A DNA stretch of 64,000 nt, taken from NCBI RefSeq assembly GCF_016086655.4, contig NC_052143.2:29403886-29467885 (forward strand), given 5' to 3'. Of this stretch, positions 36,318 to 48,869 are shown piece by piece. The notes under the pieces were generated by a model, which ran no database searches, was not told where the DNA came from, and saw only the letters and a program-made list of their open reading frames with translations. Origin of the DNA: Lepeophtheirus salmonis (taxonomy: Eukaryota > Arthropoda > Copepoda > Siphonostomatoida > Caligidae). A program made the translations under genes and the position numbers. Numbering within the stretch: the first letter of the stretch is position 1; every line of letters begins with the position of its first letter.

Positions 36318-38715
36318 AAAAGGACGTCCACTACTCAGGAATTAAATAATAATGGCAACTGCTAAGAAAAAAAGGAAATTTGTATACCGGATTTTCATCA
36401 TTCGTATATCCACTAGTAACAATTCATTGTAGCTGATCTAATAAAAACGTCAAGAGCATCATTCTTTCTCCCCTCCTAAACATTCGGTTTCTTTTTTTTT
36501 ACATTCCCATTCTACACTGATTTTTCTTCATTGGGTCCATGTATATACTATTTAGTATTCATTGATGTCTTTCTTTATCGCTTTCAAGAGTTCAAAATAA
36601 TTACAAGGGCGTTTTTGAGAAAATTGATATTTTTTGTTTTTGTATTCGCTCAAAAAAAAAAAAAAATTTTGAACTCCAATAAATCCTCGACAATTTAAAG
36701 TTAGATAATTTTTTTTTATTAAAAGTGTAATACAGCATTATTACTAACAGATTGTAAATTTTTTTATAAAAAACATTTATACATGTAAAATTAATTAAAG
36801 TTTTATTAATATTTTATATGGTGAAATTAGTTATTTTTGTAGAAAAGTAATTTTTTTTTATATAAATTCAAGGAAGTCGAATAAACTTTTTGAAAAAAAA
36901 AATCAGTTTCATAGTACTAAACATGATATGACATTAATATTTTTATGTTATCCCTCAAAAGTTTCTATTTTCTATTCAAAAAAGGATAATAATTATGTAG
37001 ATGCTATACGTGTACTACGTATAAAGCGCACCTTTCTGAAGCCTCCCTTTATAGACAGCATAATCTTTTATATATCTATAACTTATTGTTCTATCATGAA
37101 GTTTGAGTAAAAATATTATTGTATTTAATTTCATTTAAATAATTTTCAAAACTTTTCCTCCCCATTTTTGAGAATGGACAAAATTGATTACATTTTTTTT
37201 TTCGCAACTCCGTTCAACACTGTTTTTTAAATTATATTTTATACCTAAACATCTTTTTTTTCTTAATTTCAAATTACTTATTCTAGAAGGAAGAAAGTTA
37301 TCGCAGTTTTTATGAAGTGACACAGATGCTTGCATTGAATACTATCCCAATGGTCGATACTCTTAACAAAAATTAGTTAAATGACACATTATGATGTGAT
37401 TCTTTCGAGTTATGTGAATTCCTCCACCTTAATATTATTTTTTAATCTTTTTAATGTGTTTTTTTAATCCATTTTTTTAAAATGTTTATGTTCTTATAAG
37501 TTAAAACTATTTAAAATAGTAATTAAAGGCATAGCATTAATTTAAATTATTATCTGTCACCTGCAGCTCAAATTGATCCAATTTTGTTATAAGTATCTTG
37601 CTTTGATTCAATCAGGCCTATATCCTCTTCCCTTTGTCCCAACAATACTTTTTAACCTTAAAGAATCTTGAAATTTGGGCCAAATGTTGTCTTTGGATAT
37701 ACTAAGCCAAACATTGTCGGCAACACCCATTAAAGAATGTATTTTAGAAGGACAATTATCTTTTAAGATATTTAACTCCAACAGGTTCTTTTTTTATTTT
37801 TTATTTGGATAGTTTTCTCAAATTTGATCGTCAAAAATATAGACTTTCAAAGTTTTCTGGATTCCACTCTTTATAAATTGACTCTTCCTTGATTGATGAA
37901 AATTATCTGAAACTAGACTTAATGTCCTTTTCAAGGAAGAGCCATTAGAGTCGAATCCTACACCTGCTTAGATATGTTTTTAATTTTAATTAGTTCATAA
38001 AATTTTCTAAGTCCGAAGAGTAACTGACTAGAACTTCCGTGGAATTTAAAAATGAAATGTGAACCTAAGTGAAGAATCGATCGAGTTTGTGAAAATTGTT
38101 TATGGATTCCTGCTTAAAATTAGGTAGCATAATATGTTTGACTTTTATAAAAGTGATTATATCATTTGCTAGCTGTTTGATATTATGATCGGATAATCGA
38201 TAAAATGTTTAAATGTCAATCAATTTGTTTCTATTAATGATTAAATTAAAGATTTTAAAAATAAAATAAAAAATTAACTAATTTAGAAAATAAAAATACA
38301 GATATGAAATAATTACTTGATGGAAATTTTCCTTTAATCCAATATTGTAAATCCAAACAGATACATAAAATAGTATCTTCCAGATTAGTGTCAGTAGAAT
38401 TATAATTTTCATTTAAAAAAAAGAAATAGTAAGACATTCTAGAAACCTCTTGCTGTTTAAATAATTGTATTTGGTTTAATTAAATATGCATTGAGATAAG
38501 TTCCTTCCTTCTAAAATAAATATTTTTCAATTTAAAAAAAAGATATTTTAAGACAAAATATGGGCTTTTTCCAAAATGATTGATATAGGTTCGTTTGAAG
38601 GGAAAGAAGAAGAATTAGCTAGAAAATTGCGTAACGATCTATTTTCTCATGAATTTGATTGTGGAAAAACATTGAGATCATCAGAAAATAAATAGCTAAT
38701 GCCTACATACTACAT
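36318..38715. other. AT-rich stretch, possible retroelement relic
   Basis: Mostly homopolymer-rich. On the minus strand about 38000-37570, weak blocks (NCPSKIHSLMG, FQDSLRLKSIVGTKGRGY) could be the end of a reverse transcriptase. Evidence is too thin to call. Confidence 0.35.
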
Positions 38716-39395
38716 TTGCACATGTTTCTCCTCTCTTCGCTGAAAATAGAAACTCATAATTTTCGCTTATACTTTTTGATACGCTACAAACTAGGCAACA
38801 CACTGTGTCTAAGATCCACACCAACCTCACTATCGTTTACCCTGATGCCTGCCCTAGTTGTGCAAGCAATAAACGACCCTAAACTAATCGTCAAAAACAG
38901 GTCGAGAACTTCCTGCCGGGACCACGGCCATCCGAGAGACGATGATAGAGTACCTGCGGACGAAAAAAAGCAGTTTTTCAGGCTAAAGAAGAAAAAAAAT
39001 CACTTGAAGGAACTTCTACTCATGTGGAACAACGTAAGTCTCCAAATAGCCAACGACTTTAGGTAGTTTTTGACGTGGAGAAAGATGGAAACGATCAAGC
39101 AGAGTCCCTACAGCCCGGATCACAATCTCTGTGACTGATTTCTCTTCTGTAAGCTGAAGCACCTGCTCCGAGATTACCATTTCAATAGCCATGAAGACCT
39201 GACATGCAGCGTTCAGCGGGTGATGAAGTTAATGTACGAATATGAGCTCCCCATGCGGTTATAGTTGTTGGGAACCATTGCCACGACGTTACCCGAGCCG
39301 GAAGAAACTATATGACATAATCTACTAATTTTTTTAAGGTTTTGAATGTAATTTCATGTCTTACGGGGGCAGTCTCAATCATTTTGGAACAACCA
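38716..39395 (+). mobile_element. Tc1-like element with catalytic core deleted
   Basis: After a degraded start, the plus strand has a helix-turn-helix piece (SRELPAGTTAIRETMIEYL in frame-corrected reading near 38900-38960). It goes almost directly to the third-aspartate region (METIKQSPYSPDHNLCD, then FLFCKLKHLLRDYHFNSHED, about 39085-39200). The closing TIR-like sequence GGGGGCAGTCTCAATCATTT is near 39365. The first and second catalytic aspartate blocks are absent. Confidence 0.6.
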
Positions 39396-39559
39396 AATTT
39401 TATAATGAGATATAAAGGATCATTTAAATAATAGTTTTAAAAATCAAAAGTTTCATTTTTATGGTTTTTTTGTGACTTTTTCCAAAATTTCGTAAGCTTT
39501 GGTTGCTCAATGTAAATATTAAAATGTATATTTATTTTTTGATGCTCATTTCAATGCAT

Positions 39560-39630
39560 ATGAATTTTCACTGATTAATTATAACTTAACAGTATAATAT
39601 AACAATTACTCAATCTGACTTAGAAATTGT
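39560..39630 (+). repeat. Short block of dispersed repeat family C
   Basis: CACTGATTAAT ... ATAACAATTACTCAATCTG matches the block at 20741-20800 (CAGATGGAGT ... ACTCCATCT), which is itself bounded by a short inverted repeat. Confidence 0.4.
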
Positions 39631-39876
39631 CTAAGATATCGATATATTTGGTCGGCTTAAATATTCGTAGGAAGGAGAAAGTATTCATGTAGCTAAAGTC
39701 CCTTTCTTTTTTATGGCCAATAATATTAAATTAGAATTATATGTACTTTCTTTCATTTATTTGGATGGAGGTTACTTATATTCTCTTTCTAGAGACCTAT
39801 TGTCTTCAAATGATCCCCGTCAAGTCTCCTTCGAAGATGTAATTAAAACGTTACATAATCTATGGTAACCTAAAAC

Positions 39877-40529
39877 TACAGTGTGGTCCAAATACATTTG
39901 AAAAATCTTTAAAGGCTTATAACGAACAAACTAGATGGGTTAGAACCGTATTTACTTATTTATTTGAAAGCTTCATTTAATGGTATTCAATTATTTATAA
40001 TGAGATTTACGTTTTTTGATAATCTCGGCCACATTATGTCAGAAGCTTTGGCAGGCCAGAGCGACTTCGTGTCATTGTAGTGGTTCTCATTTTACACTTT
40101 TGATTCACATCCCTGGAGGGATGAAGTAGCCCAAGGAAATGAATCGCACATTCCAACAAGACAGTGCACTGGACCACAAGGCCAAAAAAGTGCAGAATAT
40201 CTTACCCACAAAATGTCCTTTGTTTTGGGGCCTGGATTTTTGGCCCACAAACGTATCGGAACTTAACCCAATCATCATTCGTATGAAGAGCTCCTGTTGA
40301 AATCCATTACTCGTACGTTAGCAAAGCTGTATCTGCAAGAGGTCCCCAGGCCTGCAAAAGCTTCCAGTGCCGTGTGGCCGAGATTATCAAGAAAGACGAC
40401 TCTCACTATATATAATTGAATGTCATTAAATGTAGCTTTCAAATAATTTTAAAAAAATGATTCTACTTCATCTAGTTAGTTCTTTATAAGCTATAAAAGA
40501 TTTTCCCAATTTATCTGCACCACCCTGTA
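39877..40529 (+). mobile_element. Tc1-like element with both terminal inverted repeats
   Basis: The left end TACAGTGTGGTCCAAATACA mirrors the right end closing at CACCACCCTGTA (40529). The plus strand holds TFQQDSALDHKAKKVQNILP (second catalytic aspartate, 40148-40210). A decayed SPDLNP region (VSELNPIII) follows, with a C-terminal end related to ACKSFQCRVAEIIKKDDSHY. The DNA-binding half and first aspartate are missing; stops follow. Confidence 0.75.
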
Positions 40530-40929
40530 TTCTCATTTTGTGAAGATTCAGATAAATATCCCATAGATCAAAACTATGTACGTAACATAAATTAAAAATA
40601 CATACAAATATCAAAAATTAATTTTATTTCAATGAAGTCGTCAATATAAGTTACGGATAGTTAAAATTTATTGTTGAATGGTATACTAATTAAACTGAAT
40701 GAATGTTTTTATTATTGATTGAAATTGATTCTGATAGATACTGGGTGTAATGTACACATTGACTTCGTCTTTAAAATCAAGGATACCAAATGTTGAACAA
40801 TGAACCCATCTCCCTCCAAAAATCTATGATCTACAAGCTATAGAAAATATGTTATTAGTAATTTACAAAATTTTATTTAAATATATTTTGTTATTACAAA
40901 AGTTCCTTGCTTGCCCGTGATTGTTAAAT
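40530..40929. other. AT-rich stretch, no gene seen
   Basis: No coding signal seen. Confidence 0.5.
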
Positions 40930-41165
40930 AGCAGTTAGACGTAACTGCACTACTCTATATCTTAACCAATCAGGTATAATTTTGGTTTCGTGGATTCCAT
41001 TGTGGTAATTTTGATGTCAATGCTGTACCACACTCTGGAAGGCCAATGGTCGCAAATGTGGATAAAATAATGGAAGCCATCGAGTCTGATCGTCATGTTA
41101 GCACTATTTTGATTGCAAAGGATATAAAAATTAATGGAAAAAATAAATCATTTGACTACACCTAA
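40930..41165 (+). mobile_element. Mariner N-terminal fragment
   Basis: A plus-strand frame near 40990-41140 reads FRRFHCGNFDVNAVPHSGRP, then MVANVDKIMEAIESDRHVST. This is the second half of a mariner DNA-binding region, similar to but distinct from 30470-30930. It breaks off near 41165. Confidence 0.65.
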
Positions 41166-41939
41166 TATTATATAATACTTGTCGACAAATCGCCCGGAAA
41201 ACATTTCCAAGGCTAAATTATGTAGAAAAATAAAATATGTATAAATATTCTAAGTCTTACAGTTTTTTATACATGTCTATTATAAGTAAGTCCCTGTTCA
41301 TTTGAAGGGATTATTAGGTCAAAGCAGAAGGGCGCTTGAAATATACACACAACCAATGATGAATGAATCATCATCACTTTAGGACATAATACACGAGTAA
41401 TGTTATTCACATGACTTGACCTATATAATACGTGCATGTAAATATATCCATCATATTCGTTGATAGAAGGGAAGCTCACATATCAAAGACAGTAAATGGA
41501 AATTTCCATTACATACATAGTACATCAGAGATATAATAAAACAATTATAATACAAGTGAATACAATGTATGGTATAGGAATAAGGCTATTGAAGAAAAAA
41601 GTTATTTCTTGGCTAGACTGCAGGCAGTTGCAAATAGAGTTGTATATAATATGTCAAATGAAGCGTGCGACATTTTTTCTAGTTGAAAAACTGAGAAGTC
41701 TGTAATTATTTTCCAAAGGTGTTATAATTATTCTTTAATTATTGAAGAGATAACATGTAAATATAGATTAATCGCTAGTACGTGTCATCATGGAAGGTGT
41801 ATAGTATGCATAAGTAAATCGTATTCTGCCAATTGGAGCTCCATAGAGCCATCATCACTTGCAATCGATGTTGGGTTATAGAAAAGAAATCATTCTTATA
41901 TTGATCACCTTTCGTACGCTTTAATATTAGTTGCGATAC
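41166..41939. other. AT-rich stretch, no gene seen
   Basis: Short frames on both strands (41267-41966) have no recognised domain. Confidence 0.5.
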
Positions 41940-42420
41940 GTCAACAAACAACGGCAATGAAAGCAAAAAGATAATGGATAGCAGATTTTATCGAGATTTT
42001 GGACATAGTAAATGCTCTTTTCAGCTTGTTTGTAAGATCAGAAGGTTCATTAACAGCAGGGAAAGCATCTCTAGAAAGTGGACGACACAACAGGATTGTC
42101 ACTAAAAACTTTTTGATGGATGTGGTCTTTGAAATTAAAGCTCCACCTGCAAGAAGGAGTTGGCCAACGACCTCAACATCACTTGGAGGACTATCATTAA
42201 TACAGTCAAGATGCATATTCTTATGTCTGAAGATGTAAGGCTTTGTGAAGAGCAAGGCCAGCTAAGTCCTCTACCACAATTTTGATTCTTTGAATGTATT
42301 TGTTAAGAAGAACTGGGATGATATCTCCAATGACTATCTCATCAAGGAGTGCAAGGCCTTCAGGCCTAGACTGGAGAGTAATGTGGCCGCAGAAGAAGGG
42401 CGTTTTGAGAAATAATTATT
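41940..42420 (+). mobile_element. Tc1-like element with catalytic core deleted
   Basis: Plus strand: an N-terminal part (ESGRHNRIVTKNFLMDVV) and, in another frame, KELANDLNITWRTIINTVK (second helix-turn-helix). SEDVRLCEEQGQLS ends the N-terminal portion. The C-terminal tail follows at once: FVKKNWDDISNDYLIKECKA, then FRPRLESNVAAEEGRFEK and a stop at about 42413. All catalytic aspartate blocks are missing. It is related to the element at 44190-44580 by its tail. Confidence 0.7.
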
Positions 42421-43439
42421 GATATTCAAAGTTATAATTAAAATAATACTCCTGATAATATGTACATGTTGTTCTGGATGAAGTTGAAAACAGTTCAATT
42501 TGCTTACACACACTGTAGAGTAACAGTAATGATTTGTTTGGGAGCTATAAGTCCTCAAGAATAAAATAATTATTATAACTGCCTTTGAAAATAAAGTAAA
42601 ACATTATTTAGGTTGCCATCAACAACAAACTTGTAGGCTAATAAATGCTATAGAATTTACAACCCTAGTTACAAGTGTAAATACACTTTTTAACTACAAG
42701 TTGAGCATCAAAAACGGAGTCACTCATGTTATTATCACTCATTGTCTTTGCTAGATACGGAGTCGGATTATTATTTATTTTTTCTTATGTTCCTAGCAAC
42801 TTATAGCTAATCTAATGAAAAATTATGATAGTATTGCTGTACTCCTCCAAAAAAAAAAATTAATTGTCTGGATTACCATGCCATTTTTTAAGCATACAGG
42901 TAGGTTATATTATATACAACTTTAGTTCCAATTTTATTTTTTATTTGCTTAATATTTGGGAGTTCCTTTGAGTTAGAGACGCCAAAATTTAAAGCACCAT
43001 ATCATCATTAGTGTTGTCACTATACCAATTTTTTCCGTACCGACTTTTCGATACTATTTATGTCGTAGATATTGAAGAACAATAGACCAATTCAAAGCAC
43101 TTACATGTTTAGGTAGTATGTCTCCAAGATTATTTGGGGGTATAGGAGGGATGGAGAGCTTTTTGCTTTCAAATTTGGATACTTTTTTATAAAAGGTGAA
43201 AAAAAAAAGGTACCGGTACATCGAACAACACTTCTATACACTTTTCATTTATTGATTAAATCTGAAGAGTGGGAACGCAAAACTTGATGTAGCATTTAAT
43301 TACAATAGTATCCCCATTATTTTTAATTAATTGGCTTAATTTCAAACCAAACAACAGCTAACACAAAAATAAATAAGTTGTGTTGTTATGATATGTGTAG
43401 AAATGTCAAAACAACAACCAAAAAGTGTGTAATCTCTCC
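42421..43439. other. AT-rich stretch, no gene seen
   Basis: A-runs and T-runs, no coding signal. Confidence 0.5.
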
Positions 43440-43900
43440 AGCGCCGATGTCAGAAGCGAGAAGGCTGCAGAGACCGTTGGCATCTCCATATGGACTCCCT
43501 ACAACAACAAAAAGAAATAATGATACATTTCTGCAGCAACAATATGGCTGACTCCTGGCCTTCCTCCAGGACTGACCTCAACCACCCGGACTTTCTAGTT
43601 GGTAAAGTTTCTGAGAAGAATGTCTGCCGCATCTTTCATCTATATTTGGATTCGCCCCGAGCTGCCATCATGACAGCGTGGTAGTCAATGGACGTGTCTC
43701 CATCCTCAAGCGATCCCAATCTGTTCGCCGGCGTATCAAGGCTGTTATTGCTTGTGAAGGAGGACATATTTGATACGAAAGTAATCTAAATATTGTAATT
43801 GAACACATCACATATTAGTTTTGTGTTTTTTCTTGGTTGCATAAAAATCATGGTTTTAATGCTACTACAAGTTTTTGGGTCCCATTCTGTACTAAAAATT
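43440..43900 (+). mobile_element. Tc1-like transposase, C-terminal half
   Basis: Same family as 8225-8760, opposite strand: FCSNNMADSWPSSRTDLNHP (decayed second aspartate and SPDLNP region), SEKNVCRIFHLYLDS, then an RRRIKAVIACEGGHI-like ending near 43760. It closes near 43895 with a TTTTGGGTCCCATTCTGTA end. Frames shift at least twice. Confidence 0.68.
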
Positions 43901-44189
43901 ATAATAATCAATAGTTTTTCACAAATATTGTAACTACCCTGTAGCTTTAGACAATCACAAGAGTGATAAAAATGGTTTTGAGTTAGAAATTAGGTACAAT
44001 TTTAAATAAATCATATTTTTTGAGTAATAAATAATGAAACTTTTTAAAATATTAAATTATTACATTCCATATACTTCTGAACAAAATAAAAATACAATAA
44101 TATGTAGGTTGTATACATTATGTTTAAATTATTCAATATATATGGGTATTATAATATAACTTCAATTCAGTGCACGTGCATTTTTGTTT

Positions 44190-44580
44190 TAACAATAGCA
44201 AGGACCACCCAACGAGTGAAAAATGCGATGAAAGAGGTTGTAAATCCCTGTTTGGACGTCAACTACTCTGAAGGGGAGTACTGTTGGCAACAAGACTTAG
44301 TAGCTGGCGATAAGGCCATAAAAACTTGAGCTTAATATAAGGACACTTAGAGCCTCTAAACTTTTGGCCCTCATCTCCGGACAGCTCATTAAAGGACAAT
44401 GGAATATGGATCTTCGTGAAGAGCAAGGCTTGCAAAGTGCCCCACCGCAATGTTAATAATCTGAAAGCCTCTATTGAGAAGGAGTGGGTTTATATGTCCA
44501 ATGACTACGTCATCAAGGTGTGTAAACCCAGACTTGAGTGCATGGTGGAGGTGGAAGAAAGACATTTTGAAAAATAATTA
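44190..44580 (+). mobile_element. Tc1-like transposase, C-terminal half
   Basis: Plus strand: NYSEGEYCWQQDLVAGDKAI (second aspartate retained, 44258-44320), then in another frame FVKSKACKVPHRNVNNLK and IEKEWVYMSNDYVIKVCK. It ends in VEVEERHFEK and a stop near 44577. It shares its tail with 41940-42420. Family 1 sequence follows within about ten bases, so two different Tc1-like elements abut. Confidence 0.7.
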
Positions 44581-44587
44581 TTGATAT

Positions 44588-45085
44588 GAAAGGGTGATGC
44601 AGTAAAAATCTGAACACTTACTATTTTGCTAATTAATCAATGTTGAGTGATTGATATTAATTCATATTTCAATATATTTAGAGCATAAGCAGTTTTTTAC
44701 AGAACAAAACAAACTTGAGCTTTCTAGCTTATGTACAAGTTGAGAAAATGAAACTTGAACGTGAATGACAAATTGCAAAATGTGCACTCCAAGCAGTTGC
44801 GCGTCTCTAGAATCACTGTCTGCGATGTCAGAAAGTCCAAAATGTTGTTGAGGATGAAGGGCCAAACTAGATCTTGAGGAGTTAAAGAAAATAGGCTAGG
44901 CCAATTCTTTCAATTTCATGAAGGCCTATAAAATAGATACCCTGGTTTTAAACCAGACTGAGATGCGAACTATCAAATAAGTAGGTGGAAAGAACATTAC
45001 CAGTGTAGAAGACTTTTTACACCAATGATTAAAAAAAATCCATCTCTTCTGTTACAAGACTCTTTTGGATATTTTATGCATTTTT
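44588..45085 (+). mobile_element. Tc1-like family 1, 3'-truncated copy
   Basis: A degraded family 1 left end (about 44590), the shared leader (GAGCTTTCTAGCTTATGTAC), and helix-turn-helix remnants (HSKQLRVSRITVCDVRKSK) are present, as is a LTPMIKKNPSLLLQ-like block. It ends close to the family's usual deletion point; no C-terminal tail or right end follows. Confidence 0.62.
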
Positions 45086-46829
45086 ATCATCATTTGTATC
45101 CACGTTTCCAAAAGAACGAAAGTGCAGTGACATAAATTGTTGCTTATTTTTGTGTTCTTTAGCGTATGACCTCCAAACTAATAAACAGATACATACCAAC
45201 AGGTACAAAGTTTACTCAAATAAGCAATAAAGAGCAAATTTGGCAACATTATGATCTTGGTGACCGTTTTCCGGCCTTTATTTGAAGAAAAATACCTATA
45301 TTACTAAATTTTACCCCATAAATCCGACTTTCTCATTAAATAAAAAAGTTTTAAAGAATTAATTTAGTAAGAGTCATTTTTCTACAAATATGACCTCTGT
45401 GGTCGGTTGAAATTGAGACGAGTTACACAAAACTTGTATATATAATTTTATTAACTAAGTGTCCCCCTATCCCCTCAATCTCCAATGATAATTCAAAAAA
45501 AGAACCAATAGTTTAAAGGAGATATATAATATATATAGGTAGATATAAAGGAGATAAATATTGATCCTTGCAAAAATATTACATTAGTTTTTATTTTAAT
45601 TAAAAAGAAAGATTGGAAAAAGTACTTTTATTTTCTTCATAATATTAGGTTAAGTAAAAGGTTCTTAGCGTTATTCACAAAATGTCTTCAGTGAGCTTTA
45701 TCTCAGGATTAACACATTGCATCTAAAAAGGCTTCAAGTATACTTAAAGAGTAAGTGTACACTTAAAAAAATAAAAGGGTTGAGACAAGATGAATTATTG
45801 CTTTACAGAGGAGAACATTTACCTTTAGTGTAGGGAAAATATAATAACTAAATTTATTATACTATGCATTTTTAAAACAATTTACACCAAAAAAAAAGAC
45901 GATAATACCTACTACAGAGTATTAATGATTTTTCCCCCTCTTTTTTATGCAACGTTTATTTCCACTTTTTAATAAAGAAATGGCACCAAACGATACATTT
46001 TTGAAATAACTATAGAATTTTCTATTCCTAGAGCATTTTTAAATAGAATCTATGCAATATTTGCAAAAATAAAACAGTTATCGAGGATATTTTTCGACAT
46101 AATTCTCCATAACTTTTTTGGTTATGCAAATAGCAAAAAAAAAATAGTTTTGTGTTTCTCTTTACAATGGCAAAATATGCTATATAATACTTTTTTTTTC
46201 AAAACTATTGTTTTTTTCTTTCAATTGTTCTTTCAAAATTAAAATGTGGATTTATCATCTTGACCTTTCTTTACATGCACATATATTGGTATGTTATTTG
46301 AAGCTTATAAATTTTTTTTTCTAAAATTCATAGAACACATTTACATGGTATAAAGGTGCAATAGTATCATGTCTGTTATAATACCCTAACGCCAGGTAAC
46401 CTTCGCTTGTTCAATATAAAATATAGGTATGCTACTGAAAAAAAGAACGCTAAATATTGTTATTTAATTGAAAATAAGGAAGGAATAACCTTTTAAATTT
46501 GTATGTTACGTCCTCAAGCTACGTATTGTCACACGACCTTGCGGACAATATATTCATTTAAGATTGTTCATGCCCGATTGGTGCAAAGTTATGATTTTAT
46601 TTCTTTTTTTGCATCAATTGCAAATTGAGCGGGATTTGTTCCATAGTATTAATACAATATACAATGCTCACATTTTCAGGTGTCCGATTTGTATTTTTGC
46701 CTTTTTCACATTTTTGCCTTTTTCACATAAAAATATAAAACATGTCGTATATTTTCTTTATCTTAAGGTTCACCTTTGCTGTAAAGTCAAACAATAATTA
46801 TTCTAATAATCTCAAAATGTTTCTACATT
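45086..46829. other. AT-rich stretch, no gene seen
   Basis: No recognised gene. Plus frame 46564-46797 is hydrophobic, AT-biased and unsupported. Confidence 0.5.
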
Positions 46830-47095
46830 TCTGTGAGTCAGGATGAAGATGCTAAAGGTATCTGCAGTCTTTTCCGTATTGACACCGTGGAGTAGAAGAT
46901 CGCACACGCCTTGTCTTTTTTATTGATCCACTAAAAATTTTATACTTAGAGACATGGGATAAAAACAAAACTGGTTTATTTCTGTTTCAGCTGTCATTTG
47001 GTTGTATAATGAAACATATTAACTAAAAAAAGGAGGGTTAAAATCGTAGTTAAATATTACTGTAAGTTTTGGGTCCCCACTTTGTATTATTTAAT
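46830..47095 (-). mobile_element. 5' end of the 8225-8760 Tc1-like family
   Basis: ACTTAGAGACATGGGATAAA, GTTTCAGCTGTCATTTGGTT and AAGTTTTGGGTCCCCACTTT occur in the same order as at 8600-8755. Only the noncoding end is present. Confidence 0.6.
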
Positions 47096-47443
47096 GACTG
47101 TTGGACATTTTTTAGAGCTCAACAAGAGCAATGATACAACGTAGACAGCCTACACTAAATACATATTACATTTTTATTCTTTTTTATAAGAGAAAAAACG
47201 TTGTTGCGACCGTTCTCAGTTTTCCTTTTTATTTACGTAGAAATCCTATTCTTGGGATTGCTTTGGTGATAAATCATTAAATGTCCCATTTAATGTAAGT
47301 AGCTGAATACAAGCATATGAATGAAAAGTATGAATGTAAAGAGAGAGAGGAATCCATTATTTTTCTTATTCTGACATTTTATAAGCAACAATAAATATTC
47401 ATATTGTACATTATGTCTTTATAGGAAATAGCAGATTATCCAA
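47096..47443. other. AT-rich stretch, no gene seen
   Basis: A short GAGAGAGAGG run lies near 47341. Nothing else recognised. Confidence 0.5.
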
Positions 47444-48234
47444 TACGGGGTGCTCCATTTAAATCTGAAAAATTCAATAATTAATTAAGGTTGAGTGATT
47501 GAATATGCATATTTTGACATATCAAATCAAAAACAATTAGTTACAAAACAGAATAAATCTGAGTTCTCTAGCTTACGTACAAGTCGAGAAAATGAAATAT
47601 AAACGTATTCGACGAATTTCCATCGCGCACTCCAAGCAGTTGGGCATATCCAAGAACATCGTTTACGCTGTCAGCAAGTACAAAAAGTTGGAGAAGAATA
47701 AGGGTTCTATTAAAAAGGTATAACTGGAACCAGAGGGTTTATAGAAAACAGCCCAGGTCAATCTCATTAAGTCCATGAGGCCCCATGTAAGAGATATCAG
47801 GATTTTACATCAGACTGTCCATAGAACTATCAAAAAAGTGGATGGAAAGATCTTGATGGAGAGGACACTTTTGACACCCACAATAAAAGAGCCCATCTCC
47901 ACTTTTCCTAGACTCTTTAAAATGAGATTTTTAAGCTCACTTGAACTCTTTTTTTACACTTATGGTCACCCTACAGCTCTGATATCAATCTCCTTGACTA
48001 CACTTTTTTGGTGCACAATGATGGATGACTGCATCTGCAACAGTTGCTAGGCCTTTTGCTGACGCCTGGAAGCCATCATTACCACTAAGGGGGCTACCTT
48101 AATGATTAAGAGAGTTCAGACACACGTCTATTTCTAATTATAATTTTGGTGAAATTTTATTGTTAATTAATAAATTATATCTTGTTGAAGTTTAAAATTC
48201 ATAGTTTTGAGATTTTAATGTACCACTTGGTGTA
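47444..48234 (+). mobile_element. Tc1-like family 1, complete-length non-autonomous copy
   Basis: Bounded by a TACGGGGTGCTCCATTTAAA left end and a mirrored right end near 48205-48234. The plus strand shows the first helix-turn-helix (HSKQLGISKNIVYAVSKYKK, about 47625-47690) and the second (MRPHVRDIRILHQTVHRTIK, 47775-47834). ERTLLTPTIKEPIS follows, then at 47940-48000 the jump to the remnant of the third-aspartate region and the C-terminal tail. The first two catalytic aspartates are missing. Confidence 0.73.
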
Positions 48235-48869
48235 TCAGATATGTATTGCCGTTATCACTATAATGAAATATCATACGAGTATACTGGGTACAAAAACATA
48301 TTTTTCTTTTGTCAAAAGGAATTAAAACAAGTTTTATACTTTAAAAAAGTTTACATTATTGCTTTATAATGATACTAAACATTTAATGTTTCATTTTATA
48401 TTTTTTCAAAAATCATATTAGATCGGAAACATCGCTTTTTGACCATATACTAATTAAAATGAACTTTGATATTATATTAGCCACTACTTTTTTCATTTTT
48501 TTAACCTTTCCTTATATAACTTTTCAATAGGAGGTTTTGGTTGTTTAGGTAAATAGTTATTGGCGATTCTGCAAAGGTTTTAAAATTGTTTTTTAAGGAC
48601 TAATTCCGGTTCTAATTACCCGATCTAAACAAACTGCACTATTTTAAAATTCTTGTATGACAGGCAATCTAATAGTCATCTAAATAGCTATAATCTCTAT
48701 ATCGTTTTTTTTTCCGTTAAATTATTAATGTTCCAAGACCTCTTAAACTTCAAATTCTGAAAATGATTTTAAAAAAACCTGTTCTGTATTTTAGAAATTG
48801 AAGCAAATACCAGATAAATTGCACCATTTAAAACTCAGAAGCTAAATTGCAATTAGTTTATTATTATAA
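48235..48869. other. AT-rich stretch, no gene seen
   Basis: No coding signal seen. Confidence 0.5.

Noticed and set aside
37570..38000. Possible reverse-transcriptase tail on the minus strand
   Set aside because: Only weak, scattered resemblance; no catalytic motif or poly(A) boundary.
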